Shown here piece after piece: positions 53,820-64,000 of a DNA stretch of 64,000 bases (positions are counted from its first letter, which is position 1; each line of letters begins with the position of its first letter). Source of the DNA: Rhipicephalus microplus (lineage: Eukaryota > Arthropoda > Arachnida > Ixodida > Ixodidae); assembly GCF_043290135.1 (NCBI RefSeq), contig NC_134700.1:78967000-79030999 (forward strand), in the 5' to 3' direction. The notes below the pieces were generated by a model, which saw only the letters and a program-made list of their open reading frames with translations, ran no database searches and was not told the DNA's origin. A program made the translations under genes and the position numbers.

Positions 53820-54826
53820 TCATATGGGTTGTTGCACGAGGTGCCGAGGACCATGTGCTGCGGCTTTGACGAGCAATATGTCCAACGTGGTAGCAGGTGA
53901 AACATATAGGGTGGTCATTTGCAGTTCGCCACTCAGCCGTGTTGCGGGTACGTGGAGAAAACCGTTAGTTGGAAGAGGGCATCGCAAAAGGGAGTTCACT
54001 GATTCTGGGTGCGGTGACATGGCACACGGAATGTACTCCGATGTTTTCAAGCTCTTGGCGCACGATGGCTTGAACAAGAGGAACAGTAACAGGTGTGGTA
54101 TCGGTACTGTGCGAATAAAGCGCCAAGGGCGCCATTGCTTCCAATTCGCGACGAACAATGCATGTCAGGTCTCCAGGCGGCGACGGACGCTGTGGTGCGG
54201 ACTGGTCCTCGCAAGTCGATGTTCCAGCGATGTTTGGAAGTCGGGCGAATGTTTGCGGAGTGCGGCGACTTTTCACTTGCTCACACTGACGACACTCTTT
54301 GATGATCGCTTCCACGGTGGAACAATCCTTGCACATCAGGAGATTGAACGAGTATTTGGCAATCCCTTTCAGTACATGTCCTACATTGTCGCCTTCTGTC
54401 ATGTCACTTTCGGCCTTTCGGCAGAGGTCTAGCACGTCTGGAATGTATGCGAGGTATGATTCCGTTGGGGATTGGGCACGGCATGCCAATACTTTTTTTG
54501 GCGGTGATCTTACGACTAGCGGGTTTGCCAAACACCTCTCGCATCTTTATTTTTCATTGGTCCCAGCTTGTGAGTTCTTCTTCGTTCTTTTCATACCATA
54601 CCTTGGCCGTGCCTCTCAAGTAAAATAGCACATTAGCCAACTGAAGTGTGGGATCCCATCTGTTGGGCACACTCACTCGTTCGAATATGGCCAACCAATC
54701 GTCAACGTCGACGTCATCAGTCCCACAGAATGCACCGGGATCCTTAAACGGCATGAAAAGGTATGGTTGCGACACCGTGTTCGTCGGAGACGCTGACGTT
54801 GATGCGGAGTGCTCAGCATTGGCCAT
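53820..54826 (-). pseudogene. G2 gag
   Basis: Start ATG 54826 (MANAEHSASTSASPTNTVSQ), FCGTDDVDVDDWLAIFERVS, LANVLFYLRGTAKVWYEKNE, a frameshift near 54554, then QSPTESYLAYIPDVLDLCRK and HVLKGIAKYSFNLLMCKDCS. The zinc knuckle at about 53870-53925 reads CFTCYHVGHIARQS, with the final Cys replaced by Ser. The capsid folds like G1 gag but is clearly a different family member. Confidence 0.84.
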
Positions 54827-54898
54827 GGCTGGAAAATCAGTGTGACGTCCGCTGTGAAGCTCCGTTGCCTGAGTGTTACCCAGCACCTCTCACCAATA

Positions 54899-55039
54899 TG
54901 TTACGGGGTCGGTGACTTCTGTACAAAATGCTTTTACGGAGCAAAAGCGACAGGGAAGAGTCACAATGGCTGATTGGCACACTCACGCGCCCCTCAGCTG
55001 ATTGTGTCCTTCTTCTGCCTTTACTTCATTTCCGTAACA
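54899..55039 (-). repeat. G2 5' LTR
   Basis: 141 bp with 8-bp terminal inverted repeat TGTTACGG/CCGTAACA, unusually short for a gypsy LTR. Followed on the right by ATAT. Confidence 0.9.
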
Positions 55040-55043
55040 ATAT

Positions 55044-56683
55044 AATTGCGCACACCTTAGCAAGATCAGCCCGGGGACTTTCAGTTTCACTTGACCAAAA
55101 AAGGCATTCGATCGCCTCGAACATAGCTATATATTTGTGTAATGAGAGCGTTTGGCTTCTCCCAAAACTTCATTGAGCTTCTCAGAAACGCATACCGCAA
55201 CATACGCAGCACGTTGTTTGTTGATGGTTTAGAGAGTGCGCCATTTCCTGGTACTCGTGGTCTTCGCCAGGGTCGGCCTCTATCTCCTGTACTTTTTGTA
55301 CTCAGTCTCCAACCATTCTTTTGGTTGCTAATTGCTGATTCATACGTTTGGAGGCTTCTATTACCAGGTAGTAGTACCGTGAATGTGACAGCATTTGCTA
55401 ATGACATCACGTTGTATTTGAAGAATGAGGACAGTTTATCCCGTAGCCTACGACTTTTTGCGAAGTATGGCACAATTTAAGGTGCTGCGTTAAAATTTTT
55501 AAAATGTCGATATTTATTCATTGGTTCTGCAAATCCCTGCCTAAGTCCACTTTTCGGTCTTCAAAAAAGGGACTCCATTCGCACTCTGGGGCTTGATTAT
55601 ACTTGCTACGGCATATCAGCCTCCTTGTAGCTTTCAGTAGTCGAAGATCTGAAACGACGCGTCCGGGAAGCACAAGAGTATGATTTGCCGATGCTCTAAA
55701 GGAAGTATTTAGCACATACTGTGTTTTGCAGTCGTGCATTGTACATATATCATGTCGTACAGCCCACATTACGAGTCACTAGGTCATTGTCATTCCTCAT
55801 TGGCTCATTTTTCTGGTCAGATGGAACAGAGCTGGTTTTCCTAACAGCACTTGGGCAACCAACAAACTGCGGTGGATTCGCATTCCCATCCGTATCTGTT
55901 TACTGCCGGCTGCTTGCCCTACGATTCGTACTTCGGTTGTTGCAGGCTGATCAGTGTCCCGCGCCTGATCTTGCCTGCCATTTCTTAGGCACCAAGATAC
56001 GCTATTCACTACCAGATGCATGGCTTAATTCTGTACCGCGAACACTTAACGTCCCTGCATTTTACTCAATGGCAGTAGCATTTTAACGACACGCGCAGCA
56101 GGTTTGTGCTTATGTGGACATTCTCAAAAGCCGCATTCTACATACAACGGCGGCTCTCCTGCTTCTTCTGGTTCCTCCAGCCCATCTAGCATGATCGAGA
56201 CATGTCTCGTGGAGCGCGATAACGGCATCGTTTTTGCCTGGTCACCTCCGTGACTTCATGTGGCGTCTTGGATAGAGGTTGCTCCCAACACGGAGCAGAC
56301 TGGAGAAGTAGGGCACGGTTCCATCTTCCACTTGTCCTAACTGCCCGTTACAAGAGCCTAATCAGCATATGCTGCAGCAATGTATCGTTGCAAAGGCATT
56401 TTGGAAGGCCGTAAACAATGGCTTTCGTGGCTTAGGTGTTAATCGCTTTGTCACATCTGGTCGTTGCTCACGTCGTCACTTTTCACGCCTTCTAATAGTT
56501 GCGGGAGTTTTTTGTTTGTGGCGTGATAGATGCGAGTCTGTTGCGGTGGGTCATCGTCGTCGTGCTCTCTTTAAATTCTGGAAAGCCTATACTCTGAACT
56601 TCTATCGTTTCTGTCGGAGGAATCGCTCTTCTTTGGGGAGGAAGAATTTCTATGACAATGCTCGTGCCGCTTTCTGTCAGTAG
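55044..56683 (+). pseudogene. Tx1-like LINE L-F, 3' part of ORF2
   Basis: Continues L-F after G2: IIAHTLARSARGLSVSLDQK (start of the KAFD region, D-rich part degraded), FIELLRNAYRNIRSTLFVDG, GLRQGRPLSPVLFVLSLQPF, AFANDITLYLKN (YADD changed to FAND, about 55392-55403), FFWSDGTELV, LACHFLGTKIRYSLPDAWLN and the C-terminal QQCIVAKAFWKAVNNGFRGL and FSRLLIVAGVFCLWRDRCES. It ends with TAG at 56681-56683. Stops near 55478, 56084 and 56337. Same family type as D1/D2 but clearly diverged. Confidence 0.88.
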
Positions 56684-57290
56684 TTGACAGACGTGTTCGG
56701 TTAGTCTTCCATATGGCGTGGTTTTTATAGCTAGTTCGCCTCTCATTGTCTGATTAGTGCTTTTAATCTGTATCTGTTTACTATTTCTATGTGTTTGTGT
56801 GTGACCCGTATGAGTGAGAGTTCTTGTACATGTGAGATTCATTATAACGCTGTAAATTATGTAAATTGCACTAATGTTGATACCTGTTGTATATACTTGC
56901 TAACATCTTCACCAAGTCTTGTAAATTATGAACATAAATATCATCATGTACATCGTCCATATTGTGATTAGTGTATATATGTAGCGCATATAGTCATTAG
57001 TGACGTGTGTTAAGAACACCCTACGGACTTGGACACTTTTGTTTAAATGTGTCATGTATGTTGTGCTTTGTCATTTGTTTGTTATTGTACTTGTTGTATA
57101 GACGCTCGTTCCATAGGTTGTCGCGTTGCACGATAGAATAAACTTTTTCAAAACACGTGTAGTGATTAGTAACGTGTGTGAAGGGTACTTTATACGGACT
57201 TGGAAACTTTTTGGTTGTTTGTCATTCTGCTTGTTGTAAGGATACTGGTTCCATAGGTTTGTAGCATAGAGGTTGTACTAAAAATTTCGG
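56684..57290 (+). repeat. L-F 3' UTR with a tandem 170-bp duplication
   Basis: The 3' UTR ends near 57156 with AATAAACTTTTTCAAAAC, like AATAAACTTTTTCTAAAC of D1/D2. The segment 56985-57156 (TTAGTGACGTGTGTTAAG, ACGGACTTGGACACTT, TTCCATAGGTT) is followed by a diverged copy at 57157-57290 (TTAGTAACGTGTGTGAAG, ACGGACTTGGAAACTT, TTCCATAGGTT). Confidence 0.7.
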
Positions 57291-58555
57291 ACTGGCGGAG
57301 AGGCTCCATGGCTGAAGCTCGCCCACCACCATATTTCTCAGGGCAGAAAGTGCATAGGCGCATTGTAGCGTACGTACCTTTCACGGTGTTTTTTTTTCTT
57401 GCTTGTAATGTTGCGTGTGGTACCTCTAAATGAACAAGACGGTTCTGAATACGTATGTGATCACTTTTTGAGATGACGATAGCGGGCTCTTGTGTAGAAT
57501 TTGGCTGCGTGAATCGTGTAAAGCGGACACTGGGCACAGCTTTCGATATTTAGGTAGGCATGCTTCGCTTGCTCGCTTTTCCTATATTTTCGTGACTACG
57601 AGTGCATTCGCATATACATAGGATTCCTTTTTGCGTCCGGGTGCACAGAGACACTAAGATTAATTATTTGTACGTTTCAGCATTCCAAAGACGTCATAAA
57701 TTGCTCGGAACATTAGAGTGCGCTCTGAGACGAGAAGATTAAGCGCCAGAAAAGAATGACGACTTATGTTTAGTACACATCTTGAAGCAGGATGCTTCAA
57801 TGAGGCAGGGTAAATAACGAGATGATGGGCTTGTAACATTACTACCGTGTCTGCATCGTTTCTATGCGCACTTACAAAAGCCAGTACGTGAGCGTGCCTG
57901 ATAAAGTGAGTGCTTCGTTTTTCAAAGGGAGTTAAGGTTGCACCAGCTCTGCGATTCTGAAATTTTCAGTTTGTTTATATTTGCATGAGCAATACGCTCT
58001 AAATTCCAAAATATCTGATGCTGTGATATGCGTTTCTTTATGTAGGAAAAAAGAAACGAGCTCCTGTGAAAAGTCAGAGAAATACACTTTCGCCTAAAGC
58101 ATCTTTCATTTATGAAGCTGTCGAAATCCCACCACCCCAAACTTCACGCACAAAGGAGTGGTACAGAAGAAAAAAAGAAAACAAAACAAAAACTGAAATA
58201 ATCACGAACGAGGTAGAATTACCAGCTGAAAAAGAACGGTAAGGAATCGTAGCAGTACCAATGGGCCATTCTAAAATATATTAAGGTTTCTCTGAATTTC
58301 ATTGACCAGATAAATGAAGCAGAACATATTATCACATGAAGGATTTGAAATTTTTCAAGATCGTTTTCTCTGAATATCTAGAAGCTTCTCAAATGAGTAC
58401 GTCAAAAAACGAATACCACCCCCCCCCCCCTCTTATAAAAAGAGTTTGTACAGACGCTGGACTGTTATTCACCAAGGGTTTATGGTTCTGTGAGAGTGAA
58501 ACTTTGATTTTCGCTGCATGCTCTCACTAATTAATTGTTCTGTGAGGCAACTCTG
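57291..58555. other. Intergenic, no supportable feature
   Basis: AT-rich. A C10 run lies near 58421-58430. No frame with a recognisable domain. Confidence 0.45.
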
Positions 58556-58754
<199 letters not shown>

Positions 58755-58905
58755 GTCCGCCGCCGCCACTACTGGAAACCAGTATCGACTGAAAAAAAAG
58801 TCGGTTAATTAAAATATCACTGACACAATGGATTCCAGCTCCAACCCGGGTCCGCTGCGTACCTGCTCAGTATTCTGCCGCTGAGCCACGCCAGTGCTTG
58901 TAACT
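58755..58905 (-). mobile_element. tRNA-derived SINE-like element
   Basis: On the minus strand from 58900: GGCGTGGCTCAGCGGCAGAA is A-box-like and GGACCCGGGTTGGAGC holds a B-box-like GGTTGGAGC. Spacing is near that of a tRNA, but the 3' half cannot fold as an acceptor stem. The body leads into the (AT)n tract, which would be its 3' tail. Confidence 0.55.
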
Positions 58906-59679
58906 TGTTTCTGAATTGGTTTTGGGCAGGCTAAATGTCGGAAAAAGAATCGCGTTAATATGAATATAAAGCGTTTTGGAACAACAGAAGAATAGCCAGG
59001 CGTCACACAATGCGAATTGCGTAACGACTTGGTCGTCCAATGCTTCAACACATTACAAAAGCTTGTTCTTTATCAGCTATTAATTGTGGCGCATAATCAC
59101 TTCGCGCATATTTCTTCATCGTCATCAGCCACTGCATAAAAAATGCACCAAATTTTTAACAAAGTTGTAGCCGATACCGCGTACACTTCTCCAAAGAATG
59201 ACGAAGGATAGCATAGTGAATGTTGACCTACTACACAAAATTTATGATCATTTATGGCGCTGGGGGTACCCCGCAGTGTCTTTGTAGTATCCCAAATAGT
59301 GTTTAGAAAAGGCTTTGCAAAGCTGCTCTACTAGCTTTCGCTGTGACTGTGCGGCGTGTTCCGTGCAGGCCGGGCGTTTATTTTTAACATGCTTAAAAGA
59401 CCAGGTGTCAAAGAAACATTAACGCCCATGTACATTAAATCACCTCCAATTTTCCGTCGCCTCCTGAAAATAATAAACAGGTGCTTTTGTAGCTGTAACA
59501 AAATGCACGGCTGCAAGCGCCCAGAGCATTACGGCGCTACAATCCAGGCACCGCCTCGTTCTGCCCTGAGCAATATGGCCGCTGCGGCTTCACTTCGATA
59601 TATAAACGGGTATGCGGAACCGCCACTCCTGAAGATTTAGTATAACCTCCTTGGTTTCTAGCGTCCCATGATAGATAGG
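58906..59679. other. Intergenic, no supportable feature
   Basis: A plus-strand frame at 59356-59640 (94 codons) has no recognised domain. ATAACCTCCTTGGTTT at 59642-59657 resembles one block of the 1-kb repeat, but similarity does not extend. Confidence 0.4.
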
Positions 59680-60048
59680 CAGACAGCGATAGAGGAGAAT
59701 AACACTTTATTAAAAGAGATTTCATGGGTTTCGAGCTGGCCGCTTGTCTGCGGCGACCTCTTGTGCCCATGCAATGACTGCTTTCTGCAGTTTTTCGTCG
59801 GGGGACCGTATTAAGGTCTCCCATGTCGTTTCGGAGGAAGCTGGCAGAAGCTCTCTGGGTGGGGGAAGGCCCTCGCATTCCCAGAGGATGTGACTTTAGT
59901 TTGCTATGTCATTTCCGTCACAATATTTGCATGTTGAGTCGACTTTTACACCTGTGAATATCGCTAAGCGGTGAGGAGTGGTTAGGCTGTTCGTTTGAAT
60001 TCGGCGGAGTATAGTGACCTGCGCTCTCGTGAGACAGACAGCGATAGA
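59680..60048 (-). mobile_element. LINE 3' end L-G with 14-bp TSD
   Basis: CAGACAGCGATAGA is repeated exactly at 59680-59693 and 60035-60048. The minus strand between reads VTILRRIQTNSLTTPHRLAI, CKYCDGNDIAN, a stop, SHILWECEGLPPP, and ends QEVAADKRPARNP with TGA, then AATAAAGTGTTATTCTCC. This is the zinc-containing C-terminus of an RNase H-type LINE, 341 bp, 5'-truncated. Confidence 0.9.
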
Positions 60049-61286
60049 ATATTTTTTTTCTAAACAGACACTTCAGGCCCACGGGACGGTTTGAAGCTCT
60101 CTGATAGCGGAGTACCAAGTACACTAAATCGTTAACCACTTCATTCAAACACTCGGGTTACATTTGCTCGAATGGTAAAACGCGAAAAGATACACGGGGC
60201 ACCTTAACGCTCTGCCGTAGTTGAATACTTCGTATTTTAAATCGTCGAGCATATATTCTAAACACACGCTCGCTCAGATTCCAAACCATCACTCAACAGT
60301 GTCGTGCCCTCAGGGGAGCTGGAGTATGTGGGCGGCAAGAGGATGCTTCTGGAATAGTTTAGTTCTGTGCAAGATAGTAGGGAACTCAGTGAAGTCTCCG
60401 ATTTTCATCTTTTCGTTCTGAACACAGATCTTCCGTTTAGCATTCACTGACTTGCTAAGCTGCCTAGCATTCACTGACTTGCTAAGCTGGCTATAGTGTA
60501 CCGAACACCTGCCTCACTCTCCGCTGTCGTGTATAAACATTATAAAAAACTCAGTATATTTTCGCTTCTAGGTGGACCTTCGAATGCTTATTGGTGTTCA
60601 TCTGTTATGCCGTGCGTTGTCTGGTGCTGACTGAGCGAAAGTGCATAAAAAGAGAGCAAGGAAGACTCACAGGGATTCTTACGCATTCACCAAATGTGAC
60701 TGGGAAACAGAAAGAAGTGTATTGTTTATTATTCCATAAACTAATCCTCCCCTACCCCCCTGCTAAAGCTTTCCACCGCCTCCAGGATCGTAGGCAATAA
60801 TAGCTGTAATTTAACACCCTAGAACCAAGGTTCGTAAGCATTACAATCTTTCTGCCTTTCATATAGTGTCGCATAGCCTCAGGAAACAGCCTCCTCCTGT
60901 ATAATCAATCGCGTCATGCACTGACAACATCATATTACGTCATCTTAGATGAAGCCTTGGTGCGGTCACAAATTTGGGTGTTTTTTGGCGTTATAATAAG
61001 GTCATCACATTTACCGCACTGCTTGTTCTGTGATCGACGGTCAATTTTCGCTTTCGATAAGATACCTATATATGGCTTTCGCCTTGAGAACGAACAAAAA
61101 AAAAACGTTCAAGCGTTCCCTTTGAGTGTTTTAGCTGGGCGGGACGTTAAAGTTAGTGCTCGGTGGAAGGAAAAAAGAAGGAAAAAAACTCGCAGCGTAT
61201 CCACGGAGTGAATGATCATGAGTGGGTCATGAATGATCATGCGTGATCATGACTGTCAGTTCGTCCATCCGTCCGCGCGTCGGTGC
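60049..61286. other. Intergenic, no supportable feature
   Basis: A short direct repeat (CATTCACTGACTTGCTAAGCTG) occurs twice near 60440-60490. No recognised coding. Confidence 0.45.
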
Positions 61287-61287
61287 A

Positions 61288-61372
<85 letters not shown>
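61287..61372 (+). repeat. (TGTC)n microsatellite
   Basis: About 21 uninterrupted CTGT units, flanked left by degenerate TCGTCCATCCGTCCG words and by four GATCATG words (61210-61250). Confidence 0.97.
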
Positions 61373-62004
61373 GCGTTCGTCTGTGTCTGTCTGTCCGCCC
61401 AACCGCACTGCTGAGTGAGTCATCAAACTAGATGGTCATGAACCACGACGAGCTAGAAGGGACAAGCCCCCGGGTTAATGAGCTACGGCCCTAAAACAAA
61501 AAGCACCGGTACGCCTCAGGAGGAGTCTTTGAAAACCCCAGCCGTTTCATCGTTCTTGTTGGTACTTGTCGTTTAGTATTCCCTGTAAACGTGCTTTGTA
61601 ATGTGCCCTTTTGATTCGCATGTATTAATGAAAAACTGCAAAGGCTTTCGAACAAGGCCGAAAGGAGAGTAATCTTTTCCAACAATACGATGGCCTGACC
61701 ACGTCAGTTCAGCGCAATTGTAACTGCTTATCCAAACACACTACACGACACGCTACAAAACGTCATTTCTATTTTTAACCCCCACGTTCCACTCTCCATA
61801 TGTAGGGTAGCAAAGTACACATTGTCTTGTTGATTGCCTTGTATTAACACAATAGTGTTAAGAAGCTCGCTTCGCAGAAATATCTGCATCGGTGTCGGCG
61901 TCTTTGGTTGTGAATGAAAAATCATTATTGTGCGTTACCGAAATTCAACATCATGTGCGAGACCGAAAAACCGAGAGAGATGCAAATAAATTAGGCAATC
62001 AAAA
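61373..62004. other. Intergenic, no supportable feature
   Basis: No recognised coding or element structure. Confidence 0.4.
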
Positions 62005-62085
62005 ATTGTGGGCGTGAGTGGGATTGAACCCTAGTTGTTCTCGTGGCAAGCGGATCTTCTATCACAGAGCCACACGTCTGCTTAA
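62005..62085 (-). mobile_element. tRNA-like SINE head
   Basis: On the minus strand: CGTGTGGCTCTGTGATAGAA (A-box-like) and GGGTTCAATCCC (B box), about 35 bp apart. The two ends do not pair as an acceptor stem, so a functional tRNA is unlikely. A Ruka-like body fragment lies 50 bp away at 62133-62178. Confidence 0.55.
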
Positions 62086-62132
62086 AGATAGAGTGAAAAT
62101 AACTTCCTCTGTTTGAAATTACAGGTAAAGGT

Positions 62133-62178
62133 GATATGTGTGGTTTAACTTCCCGAAACCACCAAACAATTATGAGAG
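62133..62178 (-). mobile_element. Ruka SINE tail fragment
   Basis: GATATGTGTGGTTTAACTTC, CGAAACCACC and AATTATGAGAGA match the terminal part of the Ruka copies at 11016 and 62563. Short and diverged. Confidence 0.65.
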
Positions 62179-62552
62179 AAGTGAAATGCAGGCAAAGTAA
62201 CGCACTCTTTACAAGCGCATGCCTCCTATATGTGCGTGCTTCACAAGGCAACTCGTAATATTGCCATAACAATGCAAAGTACAAGCATACATTGCGTTCG
62301 GACGTCATGACATGTCATTCTCATGAATGTGTAGTTTAAAACAGGCCACCCACAACAAAAGGCACAGGCGTTGCGGTACCTTTTTCTTCCCTTAAGGCCA
62401 TTCAATGGGTGCATAGGAATATCGGAAATATTTCACGCGCACAACCACACGTGCTTTGAAGCGTGTTATCCCTTACACACAATGAAGCCTCATGCGAAAG
62501 CTTCACAAGCGATTTTGAACTCTGTACGCACTAGAGACAGGATATTCCTATT

Positions 62553-62799
62553 GCGTTGAACTCTTAGATAGACGTGTGGGTTTTAACGTCCGAAATCTAC
62601 CATATGATAATGAGAGACGCTGTAGTGAAAGGCTCCGCGAATTTCGACCACCTAGGATTCTTGACCGTGCACCCAAATTTCAGCACTTGGGGTACCATCG
62701 AAAACACAGCAGCCGCCACAGGGATTCGATCCCACGACCTGCGGTTCAGCAGCCGATCACCTTAGCCACTAGACCACCGCGGTGGAGCCGCGTTGAACT
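62553..62799 (-). mobile_element. Near-complete Ruka-type SINE with 10-bp TSD
   Basis: 62563-62789 (227 bp). On the minus strand the head reads CCACCGCGGTGGTCTAGTGG, CTAAGGTGA (A box) and GGGATCGAATCCC (B box), so the pol III promoter is intact in outline. The body shares TTTCGACCACCTAGGATTC and GTGCACCCAAATTTCAGCAC with 11016-11195. GCGTTGAACT flanks at 62553-62562 and 62790-62799. Confidence 0.92.
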
Positions 62800-63740
62800 G
62801 AAGCGTAGCTGAGGGGTCCCGCAACTTTTCCGTCTCTTTCAGGCAATAAATCCTACAGCTGAACAGAAACCATTCATTCTCTCGTGTATGCCAGTTTCCT
62901 ATATGAAAATTTCGGGTAATCAAAAAATTAGCAATATAAATATGCCCATTTCCTCCTTTAGTTTGAAACATGTATGATTATCTTCAACTTATACTGTTAG
63001 CAAGTTACCGGCGAAGTTCATTTAAGTCATGAACTAACAACAATGCATGCTGTGGAAACGTTATTACAGCCTAGACTCTATAGTATTCAGAATCACTATG
63101 ACAGAACGCTCGTGCAGTTGAAACTTGGAAACGGGAAGATTTTTGTGACCCTAGATGATTTACTTCCTTTGAAACAATACTTATTTACTTATAAGCACTT
63201 CTGAAAGGGCGAACAGCAGTTCACACAATTATCACGTGCTATAATAGCTCCGTCAACAATGATGCGTGTTCTAATGCTGGCATACACATATCGAAAATGT
63301 TCTACGTCATCTCCGCTGTTCACAACACTCACGGGCTGTGTGGTGGCGCAATATAGAATGAGAGAGAACTCACACTGCACATAACTTGGAAGAACACTGA
63401 CGACGTTGTAAACGTGCTTCGGTGCCTTATAATTTATGTGAACATCGAAGAGTTCCCGTATCGTCTCGCCCCTCGTTTTGTATTGAATACGATCGTAGTG
63501 TGTGAAAGACTTCGGGTTATGAGCCATATTTAACTGCTGCTCCTCGTCGTCGTCATACGGTCCACCCCAGCTCGATGAAATCCTATAGTGCGATACGAAC
63601 GCACTGACGCAGTGTTTGCATCTACAAGAGAGTTTATGCGTATAGAGCGAATTACTGTTATAATGATGTACCCGATTATTGCTGGAGTCGATCTGAACAG
63701 TGGCATGCGATCTGGGACTATAGCCGTGGCCGAATTATGA
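62800..63740. other. Intergenic, no supportable feature
   Basis: AT-rich. The minus-strand frame 63189-63527 (112 codons) has no recognised domain. Confidence 0.4.
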
Positions 63741-63826
63741 ATTGATTGGTATGTGGGAGTTAACTTTCCAAAACCACCATATGCTTACTAGAGACGCCGT
63801 AGTGGGGGGCTCCAGAAATTTCGACC
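63741..63826 (-). mobile_element. Ruka SINE, 5'-truncated fragment
   Basis: TTGATTGGTATGTGGGAGTT, CCAAAACCACCATATG, TAGAGACGCCGTAGTGG and AGAAATTTCGACC match the tail half of the Ruka copies. Similarity ends at 63826; the tRNA-like half is absent. Confidence 0.8.
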
Positions 63827-64000
63827 GGCTGAATGATGGAAATGAATCGAGTGATTTCAATGGGTTTAATGATGCGATACGGCTTTGCAACATGACAGTC
63901 AACCGAGAACGAGCAGTGAAGTGATTTATGAAGTTTTACCGCCAACGAGATAAAAGCGCATCTGCGTTTTTAACGTAATGTTCAGCACATTTGCTTTTTA

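Larger units (their letters stand above)
42894..55039 (-). mobile_element. Ty3/gypsy element G2, hosting G3 and G1
   Basis: Reads on the minus strand. LTRs are 54899-55039 (141 bp, 5' LTR, TGTTACGG...CCGTAACA) and 42894-43026 (133 bp, 3' LTR). ATAT flanks both sides (42890-42893, 55040-55043). The primer-binding site follows the 5' LTR after three bases (TGGTGAGAGGTGCTGG, from 54895 leftwards). The polypurine tract (CCGGGGGTCT on the minus strand) abuts the 3' LTR. Order: gag, protease, RT, RNase H, integrase. G3 interrupts the integrase tail. No envelope gene was seen. Confidence 0.9.

Noticed and set aside
42894..55039. Endogenous retrovirus with envelope
   Set aside because: No membrane or envelope-like frame between integrase and 3' LTR in G1, G2 or G3; plain Ty3/gypsy retrotransposons.
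62005..62085. Functional tRNA gene
   Set aside because: A- and B-box-like words exist but the ends do not form an acceptor stem; fits a tRNA-derived SINE.

Overview
The window is eukaryotic, arthropod-type, repeat-dominated nuclear DNA, most likely from a hard tick (Metastriata, e.g. Rhipicephalus or a relative). The main clue is several copies of a tRNA-derived SINE that I recognise as the Ruka family described from Rhipicephalus ticks, together with RNase H-bearing LINEs, RTE and Tx1-like LINEs, short-LTR Ty3/gypsy elements and long tetranucleotide arrays. Family names come from memory and motif reading; no database was searched. I found no convincing host protein-coding gene, no rRNA or functional tRNA, and no CRISPR array.

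Layout. 1-1541: the 3' end of a gypsy element (integrase tail, probable LTR) and a heavily decayed LINE on the minus strand. 1542-9640: mostly unannotatable sequence with a GC-rich block, a diverged tandem duplication (3978-4450), a 34-bp minisatellite (4769-4976), a LINE 3' end (6618-6870) and an 82-bp duplication. 9640-13534: a SINE-like repeat, a CR1/Jockey-like LINE (minus) interrupted by a Ruka SINE with a 14-bp target-site duplication (TSD), and an RTE LINE (plus).

14278-25011 is one nested cluster. Host LINE L-A, flanked by a 12-bp direct repeat, is split inside its endonuclease domain by a full-length LINE, L-B (17772-24596). L-B is split in turn between its reverse transcriptase and RNase H by a ~1-kb composite repeat (19026-20022). 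25012-29603 holds a 410-bp (TATC)n/(TGTC)n array, a 147-bp satellite, a tRNA-headed SINE and a short tandem duplication.

29604-42221 is a second copy of the 1-kb repeat, opened after 16 bp by two head-to-tail copies of a ~5.1-kb Tx1/L1-like LINE (D1, D2). D1 carries a 383-bp foldback MITE in ORF1, plus two nonsense and two frameshift lesions in ORF2. D2 keeps an open ORF2 of about 1130 codons, but its ORF1 is cut at the fourth or fifth codon by an L-B-type LINE fragment (L-E).

42241-57156 is a four-level nest. A Tx1-like LINE (L-F, plus) hosts gypsy G2 (minus, LTRs 42894-43026 and 54899-55039). G2 hosts a gag-only LTR element, G3 (LTRs 43195-43397 and 50010-50235), and G3 hosts gypsy G1 (plus, LTRs 45143-45320 and 49779-49958). 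All their genes are broken. 57157-64000 holds a compound (AC)n(AT)n tract, tRNA-derived SINEs, a LINE 3' end with a 14-bp TSD, a (TGTC)n tract, and one near-complete Ruka copy with a 10-bp TSD.

The elements do not form a working pathway. The value of the window is a readable insertion order, and one candidate sequence-specific LINE (D1/D2) that used the same point in a tick interspersed repeat twice.
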